NCBI RefSeq assembly: GCF_040739495.1
Contig: NZ_CP145263.1
Span: forward strand, 1,922,001-1,986,000
From: Staphylococcus capitis subsp. capitis
GTDB taxonomy: Bacteria > Bacillota > Bacilli > Staphylococcales > Staphylococcaceae
Length of the DNA: 64,000 bases
Direction: 5' to 3'
Part shown: positions 1 to 10,677 of the stretch, one piece after another
Layout of the letters: each line of letters starts with the position of its first letter
Position numbering within the stretch: the stretch's first letter is position 1
Made by a program: the position numbers and the translations under genes
Notes under the pieces: model-generated
Told to the model about the DNA's origin: nothing
Databases searched by the model: none
The model's input: the letters and a program-made list of their open reading frames with translations, nothing else

Positions 1-1
1 A

Positions 2-850
2 GTAAATGAAATTAAAAAAACAGACGCACATATTACTATCTTGACTAGACAAGATAAAACTTCTAATGAATCAAAAATCACCTACGTCAATTGGTCCAAA
101 GAAGGTTGGCAAAATGAAGTTCCTGATATAGATGTAGTTATCAACTTGGCAGGTGCAACACTCAATAAACGTTGGACAAAATCACACAAACAAGTCATGA
201 TGGTTAGTCGTATTCAATCTACACAAGCTTTATATGAGTTGTTTGAAAATCGTACGCAAAAGCCAGAAGTTTTATTTAACGCAAGTGCAATGGGATACTA
301 TCCTCCTGACTTATATTACAGTTATACAGAATTATATAAAACTTTACCTTTTGATTTTCTATCAGATATTGTTTACCAATGGGAACGTTTTGCAAATAAA
401 TTTAAAGACTTTGGAACACGAGTAGTTCTAGGAAGATTTGGACTTATTCTTTCTGATACAGGTGGCGCATTACAAATGATGGAATTACCGTATCGTTTTT
501 ACGTAGGTGGTAAATTAGGTTCTGGTCAACAGTGGTATTCTTGGATTCATATTGATGATTTAATCAGAGGTATTTTATTCACTATAGATAATGAAGATGC
601 ACAAGGTCCTTTCAATTTAACTGCACCAATCCCTGAAAGACAGAACTTATTTGGATATACTTTAGCTAGAGCAATGCATAAACCACATGAAACTTGGGCA
701 CCAAAATTAGCAATGCGGTTAGTTCTTGGGGAAATGTCAACGGTCGTTCTAGACACTCAAAAGGTTTTACCAAATAAGTTACACGCACTCGGCTTTGAGT
801 TTAAATTTAACAATTTAAAAAATGCGTTAGATGATTTAGTTAAAGCCTAA
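2..850 (+). CDS. NAD(P)-binding SDR epimerase-like protein, TIGR01777/YfcH family (5' end outside window)
   Basis: This is the C-terminal part of an extended short-chain dehydrogenase of the SDR39U1/YfcH type. The frame is open back to position 2, so the TTG at 41 is not the true start and the N-terminus with the Gly-rich cofactor loop lies to the left. Visible family features are [14 protein letters not shown], the segment NASAMGYYP where the active-site Tyr region lies, [11 protein letters not shown], and a C-terminal DUF1731-like tail ([16 protein letters not shown]). The family binds a nucleotide-sugar-like or other dinucleotide substrate that has not been established. It lies just ahead of a small membrane-protein gene on the same strand. 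The identification of the family is firm; the biochemical role is unknown. Confidence 0.85.
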   Translation, partial: VNEIKKTDAHITILTRQDKTSNESKITYVNWSKEGWQNEVPDIDVVINLAGATLNKRWTKSHKQVMMVSRIQSTQALYELFENRTQKPEVLFNASAMGYYPPDLYYSYTELYKTLPFDFLSDIVYQWERFANKFKDFGTRVVLGRFGLILSDTGGALQMMELPYRFYVGGKLGSGQQWYSWIHIDDLIRGILFTIDNEDAQGPFNLTAPIPERQNLFGYTLARAMHKPHETWAPKLAMRLVLGEMSTVVLDTQKVLPNKLHALGFEFKFNNLKNALDDLVKA

Positions 851-881
851 GAATTTACAACGTACGAAGAAGGTTTACAAA

Positions 882-1064
882 ATGAAAGACAACCAATTAA
901 CTTATATATTGTTAATTATTGCTAGTATTTTATTAATATTGAATGGAATATTTGCATTTGATCACACAATAGCAATGATATTAATGTCACTACTCTTTAC
1001 TATTGTAGGTTTAATATTATTCTTTGTGGTTTTGCGATTATTTATAAAAGAAAAGAAGCGCTAA
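882..1064 (+). CDS. small two-helix membrane protein, unknown function
   Basis: A 60-residue protein made almost wholly of two hydrophobic helices (about residues 7-26 and 30-53) that ends in a basic tail, KEKKR. An AGAAGG ribosome site sits about 8 bases before the ATG. The gene starts 31 bases after the SDR gene, so the two are probably co-transcribed, and it is followed by a hairpin with a long T run. I do not recognise a family. Coding is supported by the ribosome site, hydrophobic pattern and operon position. Confidence 0.65.
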   Translation: MKDNQLTYILLIIASILLILNGIFAFDHTIAMILMSLLFTIVGLILFFVVLRLFIKEKKR

Positions 1065-1078
1065 GCAATAAAATAATC

Positions 1079-1160
1079 AAGAGACATGAATTGTGATTTA
1101 AAAAAGTTGAACATGTTAATTTGACTTTTAGTTTTCACATTATCATTGTCTCTTTTTTTA
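1079..1160 (+). terminator. probable terminator after the SDR/small membrane gene pair
   Basis: AAGAGACA (1079-1086) pairs with TGTCTCTT (1147-1154), and TGTGA with TCACA inside it. Seven further T follow. The loop is unusually long, so this is less certain than the other hairpins here. Confidence 0.45.
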
Positions 1161-1240
1161 TTGTTACATAGCCATCCTTAGTGGTATTATCAAAAACTTT
1201 TAAGATCCTACAAGAGGAAAAATATAAGCAAAATCCATAA

Positions 1241-1274
1241 AAAAAATGCCTACAAAGTCAGTAACTTTGTAGAC
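1241..1274 (-). terminator. clpP terminator
   Basis: Read on the minus strand, CTACAAAGT and ACTTTGTAG form a perfect 9-bp stem with a 5-base loop, followed by GCA and eight T. It lies about 40 bases past the clpP stop codon. Confidence 0.85.
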
Positions 1275-1313
1275 AATTCAAGACATAATTAATCAAATGA
1301 TTCTCTCTTTTAA

Positions 1314-1901
1314 TTATTTACCTTCTGGCTCCATTACTTCATCGATTAAACCATATTCTTTTGCTTCTTCAGCAGTTAAGAAGTTATCACGGTCCGTGTC
1401 TTGTTGAATTTTTTCAATTGATTGACCTGTACGCTCAGCTAAAATACGATTTAATTTTTCACGAGTTTTTAAGATATGGTTTGCAGCAATTTCGATTTCA
1501 GTTGCTTGACCTTGTGCACCACCTAAAGGTTGGTGAATCATTACTTCAGCATTAGGTAATGCAAAACGCTTACCTTTAGCTCCTGCAGCTAATAAGAATG
1601 AACCCATAGATGCTGCCATACCAATGCAAATTGTTTGAACATCCGGTTTAATATGTTGAATTGTGTCATAAATAGCGAAACCTGCTGTTACACTACCACC
1701 TGGTGAATTAATATATAAGTAGATGTCTTTTTCAGAGTCTTGAGCTTGTAAGAATAACAATTGAGATACAATTGAATTAGCTACATTATCATCAATTTGA
1801 GAACCTAACATAATAATACGGTCTTTTAATAAACGTGAATAAATATCATATGCACGTTCACCGCGATTTGTTGTTTCAATAACTGTAGGAATTAAATTCA
1901 T
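1314..1901 (-). CDS. clpP: ATP-dependent Clp protease proteolytic subunit ClpP
   Basis: ClpP is the serine peptidase core that forms two stacked heptamer rings and works with ClpX or ClpC to degrade misfolded and regulatory proteins in the cytoplasm. The 195-residue length is standard. The catalytic triad is visible as Ser98 in GMAASMGSF, His123 in MIHQPLGG and Asp172 in the C-terminal part. The start is set by AAGGAGG seven bases before the ATG. The gene is monocistronic, with its own promoter, a CtsR operator and a terminator, which fits heat- and stress-induced control of clpP in Gram-positive bacteria. Confidence 0.98.
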   Translation of the reverse strand: MNLIPTVIETTNRGERAYDIYSRLLKDRIIMLGSQIDDNVANSIVSQLLFLQAQDSEKDIYLYINSPGGSVTAGFAIYDTIQHIKPDVQTICIGMAASMGSFLLAAGAKGKRFALPNAEVMIHQPLGGAQGQATEIEIAANHILKTREKLNRILAERTGQSIEKIQQDTDRDNFLTAEEAKEYGLIDEVMEPEGK

Positions 1902-1925
1902 CTATTTTTCCTCCTTGTAATAACT

Positions 1926-1954
1926 ATTATATTTTATTTTACCTTAAAAGTCAA
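1926..1954 (-). promoter_or_regulatory. sigma-A promoter of clpP
   Basis: Read on the minus strand, TTGACT (1949-1954), a 17-base spacer and a perfect TATAAT (1926-1931) lie about 25 bases before the clpP ATG. Confidence 0.9.
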
Positions 1955-1965
1955 AAATGGTCAAA
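1949..1965 (+). promoter_or_regulatory. CtsR operator in the clpP promoter
   Basis: The sequence AGTCAAAAATGGTCAAA is a tandem heptamer matching the CtsR consensus RGTCAAANNNRGTCAAA. It overlaps the -35 hexamer of clpP, so a bound CtsR repressor would block polymerase until heat or stress releases it. Confidence 0.93.
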
Positions 1966-2092
1966 ACATTAACTTAACTATTTAAAAATTCAGTTTGACG
2001 CTTAACTATAAGATTTGTAAACTAGAATTATCGTTTTTAATTGTACTGTTATCATTATTATTAGTACAGAAAAATGTTTCTATTCTCATTTA

Positions 2093-2164
2093 CCCCTCGT
2101 AGTGTAATGGATAACACATGAGATTCCGGTTCTTATAATAGAGGTTCAATTCCTCTCGAGGGGG
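2093..2164 (+). tRNA. tRNA-Arg (anticodon CCG)
   Basis: A full cloverleaf can be folded: acceptor CCCCTCG (2093-2099) with CGAGGGG (2157-2163), D stem GTGT/ACAC, anticodon stem TGAGA/TCTTA around the loop TTCCGGT with anticodon CCG at 2126-2128, and T stem AGAGG/CCTCT with loop TTCAATT. The discriminator base is G. The CCA end is not encoded. It reads the CGG codon, which is rare in such AT-rich genomes. A single tRNA gene beside clpP fits the staphylococcal layout. Confidence 0.95.
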
Positions 2165-2196
2165 TATATAATTTAAAAATTCATACATTTTAAAAT

Positions 2197-2229
2197 GAGG
2201 AACGCTGTAATGACGGCGCTCCTTTTTTA
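2197..2229 (+). terminator. terminator after tRNA-Arg
   Basis: AGGAACGC pairs with GCGCTCCT apart from one mismatch, and a run of T follows, 33 bases after the tRNA. Confidence 0.7.
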
Positions 2230-2295
2230 TTATGTATTATAATTGAATCCCTATATCAAACTAATTTTTAAGGGTCTGAGTCCCTAAACATAAAT

Positions 2296-2327
2296 TAGGT
2301 ATTTTTGAACTCTTTCAAAAATACCTA
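2296..2327 (-). terminator. terminator of the rapZ-yvcK-whiA operon
   Basis: TAGGTATTTTTGAA and TTCAAAAATACCTA form a perfect 14-bp stem with a 4-base loop, immediately after the whiA stop codon. The T run after it on the minus strand is short. Confidence 0.7.
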
Positions 2328-2331
2328 TTTG

Positions 2332-3276
2332 TTACATTTCAATTTGTTCTCCATTACGTATTTTATCTGCAAGTTCATTGAGCTTTCTTAATCGATGGTT
2401 CATACCTGATTTAGATATTGGTCCAGTAGAAACCATTTCACCTAATTCTTTCAATGATATCTCTTGATGTTCAACACGTAATTTAGCTACCTCTCTTAAG
2501 CGATCTGGTAAGTTATCTAAACCAATCTCTTGATCAATAAGTTGAATACTTTCAACTTGCTTCATAGCTGCGCTCACTGTTTTATTTAGATTTGCTGTTT
2601 CACAGTTTACTAATCGATTAACAGAATTCCTCATATCTCTCACAATACGCACATCTTCAAATTTAAGTAATGCTTGATAGCCACCTATTAAACTAAGAAA
2701 ATCTGAAATTTTTTCAGCCTCTTTTAAATAAGCAATACTACCCTTTTTACGTTCAAGATGCTTTGCATTTAATTCATAACTATTCATTAATTTAGTCAAA
2801 CCTTCTGAATGACTTTCATATTGCGAAAAGATTTCGAGGTGGTAAGACGATGTCTCAGGATTATTTACTGAGCCACCAGCAAGAAAGGCGCCTCTTAAAT
2901 AACTACGTCTCATTTCATCATCTTTAATCATGTCAGGATCTATTTCATGAGTAAAGATGCCCTCTTTAAGTATTCCGAGATCGTTTAAGATTTCTTTCGC
3001 TAACATTTTTGTACGACAAATATAGATGTTGTTTTTCTTTAGTTTCATCTTTTTTCGAACTAATATTTCAACTTCTACATTAAAAATCCGTTTAATAAGA
3101 GAGTATATTCGTCGTGCTGTCGTTGCATTTTCAGTCTGTACATTAATTACGAATTGTTGATTCGATAAACTAAGCGCGCCATTCATACGAATTAATGCAC
3201 TGAGCTCTGCTTTTGCATTTGCTTCATCAACTTCAATACGTGTTAATTCATTTTTCATGTCTGATGCAAAGCTCAT
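2332..3276 (-). CDS. whiA: WhiA, DNA-binding sporulation/division regulator homologue
   Basis: WhiA proteins have an N-terminal LAGLIDADG endonuclease-like fold without nuclease residues and a C-terminal helix-turn-helix. Here the first fold covers roughly residues 1-200 (including [14 protein letters not shown]) and the HTH part about 215-305 ([27 protein letters not shown]). The length, 314, is normal. In Actinobacteria it activates division genes; in Bacillus it affects division and chromosome segregation without a clear transcription role. It is the last gene of the rapZ-yvcK-whiA cluster, 124 bases after yvcK, an arrangement kept widely in Firmicutes. Confidence 0.95.
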   Translation of the reverse strand: MSFASDMKNELTRIEVDEANAKAELSALIRMNGALSLSNQQFVINVQTENATTARRIYSLIKRIFNVEVEILVRKKMKLKKNNIYICRTKMLAKEILNDLGILKEGIFTHEIDPDMIKDDEMRRSYLRGAFLAGGSVNNPETSSYHLEIFSQYESHSEGLTKLMNSYELNAKHLERKKGSIAYLKEAEKISDFLSLIGGYQALLKFEDVRIVRDMRNSVNRLVNCETANLNKTVSAAMKQVESIQLIDQEIGLDNLPDRLREVAKLRVEHQEISLKELGEMVSTGPISKSGMNHRLRKLNELADKIRNGEQIEM

Positions 3277-3400
3277 AGAATACTCATTCCTTCCTAAATC
3301 AACTCTATTTTGATCTCTGTATGGTCGACATAGAGATTACGTTACACTACTTTGATAAACACACGTAAGCTATCATATCATAACAAATATTCTACTAACA

Positions 3401-4396
3401 CTATTTATGTTTATCATTAGGATTAAACTGAATTGTGCTTGTTAATTCTAATGCAAGCTCATATATCATACCTGATAAAACTTTAGTATTATGACGTACC
3501 AAATGTTCGTCAGAAATTTCAATTAAATTTGAGGCTGTTAACACTCTTATACCTTTATTTTTAAGCTCTTCTTTATGAACTTCTACAGGTTTTGAGTTTT
3601 TTTCTTCATATCTACGTAAAACGTCTTTGCTATAATTTTCATTACTGCAAATGACAAAATCAATAAAATCTTCGCCGACTTGTTGGCAGATAGCATCTAT
3701 ATGTTCTTTAACATCGTAATTATCAGTTTCTCCTGGTTGAGTCATTACATTAGAAACATAGAGTTTTGGCGCTTTAGAGCGAAGTAATGCTTCAGAAACC
3801 CCTTTAACACATAAATTAGAGATAACACTTGTATATAATGAACCAGGCCCAAGAACAATTAAATCAGCATGTTCTAAAGCTTCAACCGCTTCTTCCATAG
3901 GTTCAACGTCCCCTGGTTCTAAAAAGACACGATCTATTTTTTTATTTGTTTTAGGTATATTAGTTTCGCCACGAACAATTTCTCCATCTTCCATGACTGC
4001 ATTTAGTTGTACACTAGTATTAGTTGATGGAATAACTTGACCTTTAATATTGAGAACTTTACTTAGCTCTTTAATCGCATGACCGAAATCATTTGTTATA
4101 CTAGTCATTCCTGCAATAACTAAATTCCCTAGTGAGTGACCGTCGACTTGGTTTTCATTAAAACGATATTGAAAAAGTTGAGTTAATATTGATTCTGAGT
4201 CACTAAGCGCTGCAATAACATTGCGTATGTCACCTGGAGCAGGTATATCCATAACGTCTCTAATCTTCCCTGTGCTTCCGCCGTTATCAGCGACAGTAAC
4301 AATAGCAGTAATATCTATAGGGAATTCTCTTAATCCTCTTGCTAGAACAGATAAACCTGTTCCTCCTCCGATAAGTACTACTTTCATTTGCTTCAT
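3401..4396 (-). CDS. yvcK: YvcK/CofD-like gluconeogenesis and envelope factor
   Basis: A 331-residue protein with the N-terminal nucleotide-sugar loop [21 protein letters not shown] and the segments [12 protein letters not shown] and GPGSLYTSV typical of the CofD/YvcK fold. In Bacillus, YvcK binds UDP-sugars and is needed for growth on gluconeogenic carbon sources and for correct placement of wall synthesis. The ATG overlaps the rapZ stop by four bases (ATGA), so translation is likely coupled. An alternative in-frame ATG lies three codons in. Confidence 0.94.
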   Translation of the reverse strand: MKQMKVVLIGGGTGLSVLARGLREFPIDITAIVTVADNGGSTGKIRDVMDIPAPGDIRNVIAALSDSESILTQLFQYRFNENQVDGHSLGNLVIAGMTSITNDFGHAIKELSKVLNIKGQVIPSTNTSVQLNAVMEDGEIVRGETNIPKTNKKIDRVFLEPGDVEPMEEAVEALEHADLIVLGPGSLYTSVISNLCVKGVSEALLRSKAPKLYVSNVMTQPGETDNYDVKEHIDAICQQVGEDFIDFVICSNENYSKDVLRRYEEKNSKPVEVHKEELKNKGIRVLTASNLIEISDEHLVRHNTKVLSGMIYELALELTSTIQFNPNDKHK

Positions 4397-5304
4397 TTTT
4401 TCTCTCCACTTTCAATATGGGCATCTCTATGATGCACATAAACATTGTAATCAAAAATCTCATTAAGATATTCGCCTAAACGTTTCGCTAGCGCAACTGA
4501 TCGGTGTTGACCACCTGTACATCCTATAGCAATAACTAACTGTGATTTTCCTTCTTTTTTATAACCTGGAATCATATATTTTAAAAGGTCTGTTAATTTG
4601 TCAAAGAAGATTTCAGTTTCTTTCCATTTCATTACATAGCTATAGACCGGCTCATCAAGACCAGTTAACGGGCGCAATTCTTCTACGTAGTATGGATTTG
4701 GTAAAAATCTTACGTCGAATACTAAATCAGCATCCATTTGAATGCCATGTTTAAAACCAAAACTTGTAACATTAATCGTAAATGTTTCAAAATTATCATC
4801 TAAATAAAATTTAGCGATGCGATGCTTTAATTCTTTAGGTTTTAATAGTGTCGTATCTATAACAAAGTTTGCAATGCTTCTAATTTCAGAAAGATGTTCT
4901 CTCTCTTCATTAATTGCTTCAATAAGAGAACGTTGTCCATTTTCATTCAATGGATGTGCTCTTCTAGATTCTTTATAGCGAGAAATCAATTTTTCTGTTT
5001 TGGCTTCTAAAAACATTACGTCTACGATAACATCATTACGACTTTTAATAATATCAATTTCTTTAATTAAAGATTTAAATAACTCCTTCCCTCTTAAATC
5101 AATAGCAATTGCCACCTTTTGTAAAGAAGGATTCCCTTGTTCCATAAGTTCTACAAATTTTGGTAATAAAACTGGTGGTAAATTATCTACGCAGAAGAAC
5201 CCCATATCTTCAAGACTTTGTATCACTAGTGATTTACCCGCTCCTGACATGCCTGTAACAACTAATAATTCACTTTTACTAATTTCATTTTCGCTATTAT
5301 TCAT
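4393..5304 (-). CDS. rapZ: RapZ (YvcJ) nucleotide-binding protein
   Basis: RapZ family proteins have an N-terminal P-loop, seen here as GMSGAGKS at residues 18-25, and a C-terminal domain with the conserved [10 protein letters not shown] near residue 270. In E. coli RapZ adjusts glucosamine-6-phosphate synthase through small RNAs; in Bacillus YvcJ has GTPase activity and touches competence. The 303-residue length is near the family norm. It is the first gene of the rapZ-yvcK-whiA set, which links it to amino-sugar and envelope metabolism. Whether it binds RNA in staphylococci cannot be told from sequence. Confidence 0.94.
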   Translation of the reverse strand: MNNSENEISKSELLVVTGMSGAGKSLVIQSLEDMGFFCVDNLPPVLLPKFVELMEQGNPSLQKVAIAIDLRGKELFKSLIKEIDIIKSRNDVIVDVMFLEAKTEKLISRYKESRRAHPLNENGQRSLIEAINEEREHLSEIRSIANFVIDTTLLKPKELKHRIAKFYLDDNFETFTINVTSFGFKHGIQMDADLVFDVRFLPNPYYVEELRPLTGLDEPVYSYVMKWKETEIFFDKLTDLLKYMIPGYKKEGKSQLVIAIGCTGGQHRSVALAKRLGEYLNEIFDYNVYVHHRDAHIESGEKK

Positions 5305-5402
5305 TTTTTAAGTCACCACCATTTAAGTTCTTCTCTTTATCCTTCATATAATTAAATTAATCTTATCATATTAGTATATCTAAAGGCATCTTCTTTAATA
5401 AT

Positions 5403-5456
5403 TAAAAAAGCTAGAACAATTGAGTGCGACTACTTATCGACATCAATGTCCTAGCT
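5403..5456 (-). terminator. terminator after trxB
   Basis: On the minus strand AGCTAGGACA and TGTTCTAGCT form a 10-bp stem with one G-T pair, and six T follow. It separates trxB from rapZ. Confidence 0.8.
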
Positions 5457-5473
5457 ACATATGATTGCGTGGA

Positions 5474-6433
<960 letters not shown>

Positions 6434-6480
6434 TTATTAATCATTATCGCATTATATACTATACCATTTATTTCATAAAT

Positions 6481-7920
6481 TTATATGCTCAAAATAAAGG
6501 CAATCGTTTTATCTAATTTATATCGCGTGACTTCGAAAGAATCAATAATTTGTTTCTTAGTCATAGCATGATTGGTATGTTTATAATGCATATATACAAA
6601 TGCAGCTAAATATCTGTCTACCTCTGCCAAATCAACTTTTTCAGAGATAACCGCCTCAGCTTGATCAATCCAATCAATAAATAGTGAGGTATCATTTTTA
6701 AAATAGTCTATTTCATATAATTTCAACATACCTCTATGGATAAAATCTAATTTATTTAATGTTAACCCTTGTACAAGGTACGTAAGGTATAATTTTTCAT
6801 AATCATTCATTGATTCTAAGATAGACCAAATCTCTTCTGTCATAAGAATTTCTTTACCATTGAGTTGGTTTAATAAAAATATTCCATATAGTCTATAATG
6901 ACTATCGTCATCTAACAAGAGCGGAAGAATACGTTGGTTAAAGACCGATTTGCTTTCTTCAAGCACCCAAGGCGCATAACCAACATCGACTTTTGATATT
7001 TGTAATAGTTTATTCCAAAATTCTACACTTTCATCTTTATTTCCGAGGTAATAAAAATTAAAGCTCAATGCATTATACATTTGAATCGATAAAAACTTCC
7101 CTTTTTTATATAAAGGATAAAGTAAATTTTGAGATGCTTGATACTGTTTTAAATAACTTAAAACAATTCCAAGCTTAAAACTTTCATCATCGTTCATAGG
7201 TACAACTTTGTTTAAAATTTTAAGATACCTCTGATATTTCTCCATTTCATTTGTGTTATAAAGTAAAAGTGTATAGTGGCATAAGGCATGAACGTCCGAA
7301 TTATCTTCACTTAATAATGCTTCAAACATTTCTTTTGCTGTCTCATATTCACTTAGATAAAGATAACACATCGCAAGCAAATTACGAATGACACTATGTG
7401 ATTGTATATGTTCTTCTTGACTCAAAATGTATGCTCGCGCGTTATTTAGACGTCCTTGAGAAAATAAGTATTGAAATAATAATTGTGTGGCAAATAGTTG
7501 CGCTTCTAATTCTATTTTATGTTCACTTGTATAGGTCACTTCAAATGTCTTTTCTAGCACTTCTCTAAAATCTTGATCATCTGTTAAAAGTACATAATTA
7601 ATACCAAACAAGAATGCCTTGTTTGGTTCATTCAATTCTATATTTAATTGACTTAACTCATAGAAGCTATCTGCAACATGAAAATCATTCACAATATTTT
7701 CGTAGAATATATGCTCCGCTTTTCTACCTAAATTTATTTTCGTTAAACATTGTGCATAATGTAATTGAATATCATAATCTTCAGGTGACAATTCGAGCAC
7801 TTTGCTATAATAATTTGCCGCTTTATTATAATCTTGTTGTTGCCATTTTTGGATAGCCATTTTACGGTAAAAAGTTTCATCGAAAATCATTGGTATAATC
7901 TTATTGTCTTCTTGTGCCAT
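6481..7920 (-). CDS. TPR-repeat protein, cytoplasmic
   Basis: A 479-residue soluble protein with helical pair repeats of the TPR type, clearest at residues 18-60 (IQKWQQQDYNKAANYYSKVL) and about 190-230. No signal peptide, membrane helix or catalytic motif is seen. Its ATG overlaps the stop of the acetyltransferase gene by one base (TAATG), so the two are translated together. Genes like this sit between lgt/acetyltransferase and trxB across staphylococci. TPR proteins are usually scaffolds; no specific partner can be named. Confidence 0.85.
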   Translation of the reverse strand: MAQEDNKIIPMIFDETFYRKMAIQKWQQQDYNKAANYYSKVLELSPEDYDIQLHYAQCLTKINLGRKAEHIFYENIVNDFHVADSFYELSQLNIELNEPNKAFLFGINYVLLTDDQDFREVLEKTFEVTYTSEHKIELEAQLFATQLLFQYLFSQGRLNNARAYILSQEEHIQSHSVIRNLLAMCYLYLSEYETAKEMFEALLSEDNSDVHALCHYTLLLYNTNEMEKYQRYLKILNKVVPMNDDESFKLGIVLSYLKQYQASQNLLYPLYKKGKFLSIQMYNALSFNFYYLGNKDESVEFWNKLLQISKVDVGYAPWVLEESKSVFNQRILPLLLDDDSHYRLYGIFLLNQLNGKEILMTEEIWSILESMNDYEKLYLTYLVQGLTLNKLDFIHRGMLKLYEIDYFKNDTSLFIDWIDQAEAVISEKVDLAEVDRYLAAFVYMHYKHTNHAMTKKQIIDSFEVTRYKLDKTIAFILSI

Positions 7921-8423
7921 TAATTGTCACCTCCTCTATCAACTTCTATATGCATAGGATTACCAATTACAAAGCTATAATCAGGTACATCTTTAGTGAT
8001 GACAGTACCAGCTCCAACTTTAACATGGTTTCCTATTGTAACTCCTGGTAATATCGTTACGTTCGCACCAATTAATGTATGATGGCCTATGGAGACTCTA
8101 CCATATCTCCACTCATCAACAAGTACTTCATGCGTTAATATTGTTGTATTATAACCAATAACACTATTGTTGCCAACAGAAATTAACTCTGGATAAAACA
8201 AGTCAGGTGAAACTTTATATGCAAATGATGTATTCTGACCTATAGTCATTTTTAAAAACTTACGATAAATATAACGTTTTAAACTCATACTTGGTATAAA
8301 ACGAGAAATTTCAATAATACAAGTTTGTTTAAATACCTTAGGAAACTTCACTATTTTATAAACTTGCCACAAAGGATTTATGGAAAATCGATTTTGTTTA
8401 TTTAATCGTCTCACTATAAACAC
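7920..8423 (-). CDS. left-handed beta-helix (hexapeptide-repeat) acyltransferase, YvoF-like
   Basis: A 167-residue acyltransferase of the LbetaH class. The hexapeptide repeats run from about residue 75 to 155, with [19 protein letters not shown] followed by [13 protein letters not shown] and the final [12 protein letters not shown]. The start is a GTG whose G is shared with the TAG stop of lgt, with AAAGGCG just upstream. Relatives beside lgt and hprK in Bacillus are called YvoF. The acceptor substrate is unknown, and a sugar or cell-wall compound is only a guess from the context. Confidence 0.85.
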   Translation of the reverse strand: MFIVRRLNKQNRFSINPLWQVYKIVKFPKVFKQTCIIEISRFIPSMSLKRYIYRKFLKMTIGQNTSFAYKVSPDLFYPELISVGNNSVIGYNTTILTHEVLVDEWRYGRVSIGHHTLIGANVTILPGVTIGNHVKVGAGTVITKDVPDYSFVIGNPMHIEVDRGGDN

Positions 8424-9259
8424 TACGCCTTTTTACCTGGCCATTGAAGTGGTCCAGAATTTTTAAAAGTTGAAGGATGAAACTTAACTCTTCTATATAT
8501 TATAAGCATAATACTAACAATGATTAGAATAATTGATACGAGCTGTGCAACTCTAATATGACTTGTAAGCATTAAACTATCAGTTCTCAGGCCTTCGACG
8601 AAGAAGCGGCCAATTGAATACCAAATAAGATAAATAAAGAACGTTTCCCCTATTTTTAGATGCTTCCTCAAAGTAATTAAGATTATAAAACCGAGAACAT
8701 CCCATACAGATTCGTATAAAAATGTAGGATGATAATACTGACCTTCGACGTACATATTTCTAATAATAAAATCCGGTAAATGTAAGTGCTCTAAAAATGC
8801 TTTTGATACAGGACCACCATGAGCTTCATGGTTCATAAAATTACCCCATCTACCAATACCTTGAGCTAATATAATACTTGGCGCTACAATATCACCGATT
8901 TGTAACGGGTGTAAATTTTTAGACCTACATACGATAACACCTGTTATAAATCCACCAATTAAACCACCATGGATAGCTATACCTCCATGCCATATTTTCG
9001 GTATTTCACCTGGATTTTGCATGTAATACGGCCATTGGAAAATCACAAAGTACAATCGTGCGACAATAAAACCGAATATAGCACTATAAAATATAATATC
9101 TATTAAAGTATCTTTATGTAAACCAACTTTTTTTAGTGCTGCTTGTGCAATAAAATAACCCAATAAAATACCACATGCGATAATAATTCCATACCAACGA
9201 ACGTGAATAGGTCCAATACTAAATGCAATTGGATCAATATATCCTAGAGTTAAACCCAT
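8423..9259 (-). CDS. lgt: prolipoprotein diacylglyceryl transferase
   Basis: Lgt is a polytopic membrane enzyme that transfers diacylglycerol from phosphatidylglycerol to the lipobox cysteine of prelipoproteins. Seven hydrophobic segments can be traced in 278 residues. The signature [13 protein letters not shown] and the segment [17 protein letters not shown] carry the conserved His, Arg and Asn residues. It lies six bases after hprK and overlaps the next gene by one base, so it is inside an operon. One likely substrate, a lipoprotein with an LTAC lipobox, is encoded at about 36 kb. Confidence 0.97.
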   Translation of the reverse strand: MGLTLGYIDPIAFSIGPIHVRWYGIIIACGILLGYFIAQAALKKVGLHKDTLIDIIFYSAIFGFIVARLYFVIFQWPYYMQNPGEIPKIWHGGIAIHGGLIGGFITGVIVCRSKNLHPLQIGDIVAPSIILAQGIGRWGNFMNHEAHGGPVSKAFLEHLHLPDFIIRNMYVEGQYYHPTFLYESVWDVLGFIILITLRKHLKIGETFFIYLIWYSIGRFFVEGLRTDSLMLTSHIRVAQLVSIILIIVSIMLIIYRRVKFHPSTFKNSGPLQWPGKKA

Positions 9260-9265
9260 TTCGTA

Positions 9266-10198
9266 CTACTCCTCACTTTTATGACTATTGCGAACGATTT
9301 CTTCATTTAAACGTTCACTAAACTCTTCTGCTGTATTAATTCCCATGATATTTAATCGATAATTCATCGCTGCAACTTCAATAATCACGGCAACATTTCG
9401 TCCAGGTCTGACAGGAATTGTTTTTTTAGTAATTTCAGTATCGAGAATTTTTAAAGTTTCCTCGTTAAGTCCAACTCGATCATATAATTTATCTTTGTTC
9501 CAATTCTCTAAATTGATATTTAAGCGAATTTGTTTCTCAGTCAAAATAGATCCCGCACCAAATAGAGTCATTACATTAATAATTCCAAGTCCTCGAATTT
9601 CCAGTAAATGTTCAATTAATTTAGGTGGTTTTCCTATTAATTCATCTTTAGTGATTTCTTTAATCTCAACATTATCATCAGCAACGAGTCTGTGACCACG
9701 TTTAACTAATTCTAATGCAGTTTCACTTTTCCCTATACCTGAATCACCTGTGATGAGTACACCTACACCATATACATCAACAAGTACTCCATGTAATGAA
9801 GTAGTTTTAGCTAATTCATGTTCTAAAAATGTAGTTAATCGACTCATTAAACTTGTCGTAGCATCTTTAGCAATGATAATAGGCGTATTTAATTCTTTTG
9901 CAGCAGAAATTAATTCTTCAGGGGGCTCCAATCCTCGCGTCACGATAATTGCAGGAGTTTCAGGTCGGCATAATTTTCTCATTCTTCCTTCTTTCTCATC
10001 ATCAGGAAGTAAATTATAGAAAGATAGTTCAGTTGTTCCTAATAATTGAATTCTATCTGAAGCATAGTGAGAAAAATAACCTGCCATTTCTAAACCAGGA
10101 CGCGATATATCCGTATTTTTTATCGGTCTATTTAAGCCCTGTTCCCCGGCGATTAACTCTAAATTAAGTGTATTAACCAGTCTTTCTGTTGTTAACAT
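9266..10198 (-). CDS. hprK: HPr kinase/phosphorylase
   Basis: HprK phosphorylates HPr at Ser46 at high glycolytic flux and so drives CcpA-dependent catabolite repression; the same enzyme also removes the phosphate. The P-loop GDSGIGKS is at residues 151-158, and the family signature [10 protein letters not shown] is about 50 residues further on. The 310-residue length is standard. It is the first gene of the hprK-lgt-acetyltransferase-TPR-trxB cluster, the usual Firmicute order. Confidence 0.97.
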   Translation of the reverse strand: MLTTERLVNTLNLELIAGEQGLNRPIKNTDISRPGLEMAGYFSHYASDRIQLLGTTELSFYNLLPDDEKEGRMRKLCRPETPAIIVTRGLEPPEELISAAKELNTPIIIAKDATTSLMSRLTTFLEHELAKTTSLHGVLVDVYGVGVLITGDSGIGKSETALELVKRGHRLVADDNVEIKEITKDELIGKPPKLIEHLLEIRGLGIINVMTLFGAGSILTEKQIRLNINLENWNKDKLYDRVGLNEETLKILDTEITKKTIPVRPGRNVAVIIEVAAMNYRLNIMGINTAEEFSERLNEEIVRNSHKSEE

Positions 10199-10676
10199 GG
10201 GTTCACCTCAAATTATAATATCCCTTCGTATCTATTCTCTATTCTATTATCATATCAAAAATGAACTCACAATCTATATTAAAATGGTGATTTAAATTTT
10301 AAAATATTCTTAAATAACCATTAACTCAAATATGTGAATGTCAAATCTTTTTAACTTCTAACAGTGACTATCTTAATTAATCACGTATTGTAGAACTGAA
10401 TTCGTGTCTATTCTTTTATTTTATAAAGAAAAACACAAATTTTAACATGCGTATCTTGTTAAATACTTTTTAAAATCAATCCCATTAGCAAAGTATGAAT
10501 ATATTACAATAGTAGGATAGTGTTGCATGAATATAATAAAAAAATTTAAAAAAGTTATCAATTTAAACAAGAATTAAGACCGGGACAAGATTCATGTCCC
10601 AGCCTATCGAAGTTGGTTAGCGTTAGTAATGGGTAACTAAAGCTTTGAAGTTTTGCTTTTACTAACTAACTATTTA
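10199..10676. other. intergenic region between hprK and uvrA
   Basis: About 480 AT-rich bases. It should contain the hprK promoter at its left side and holds the uvrA terminator at 10577-10603. In the rest (about 10260-10560) I see no ORF with a ribosome site, no clear hairpin and no convincing promoter. Confidence 0.6.
10577..10603 (-). terminator. uvrA terminator
   Basis: On the minus strand GGCTGGGACA and TGTCCCGGTC form a stem around a short loop, followed by a T-rich stretch. Confidence 0.7.
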
Positions 10677-10677
10677 A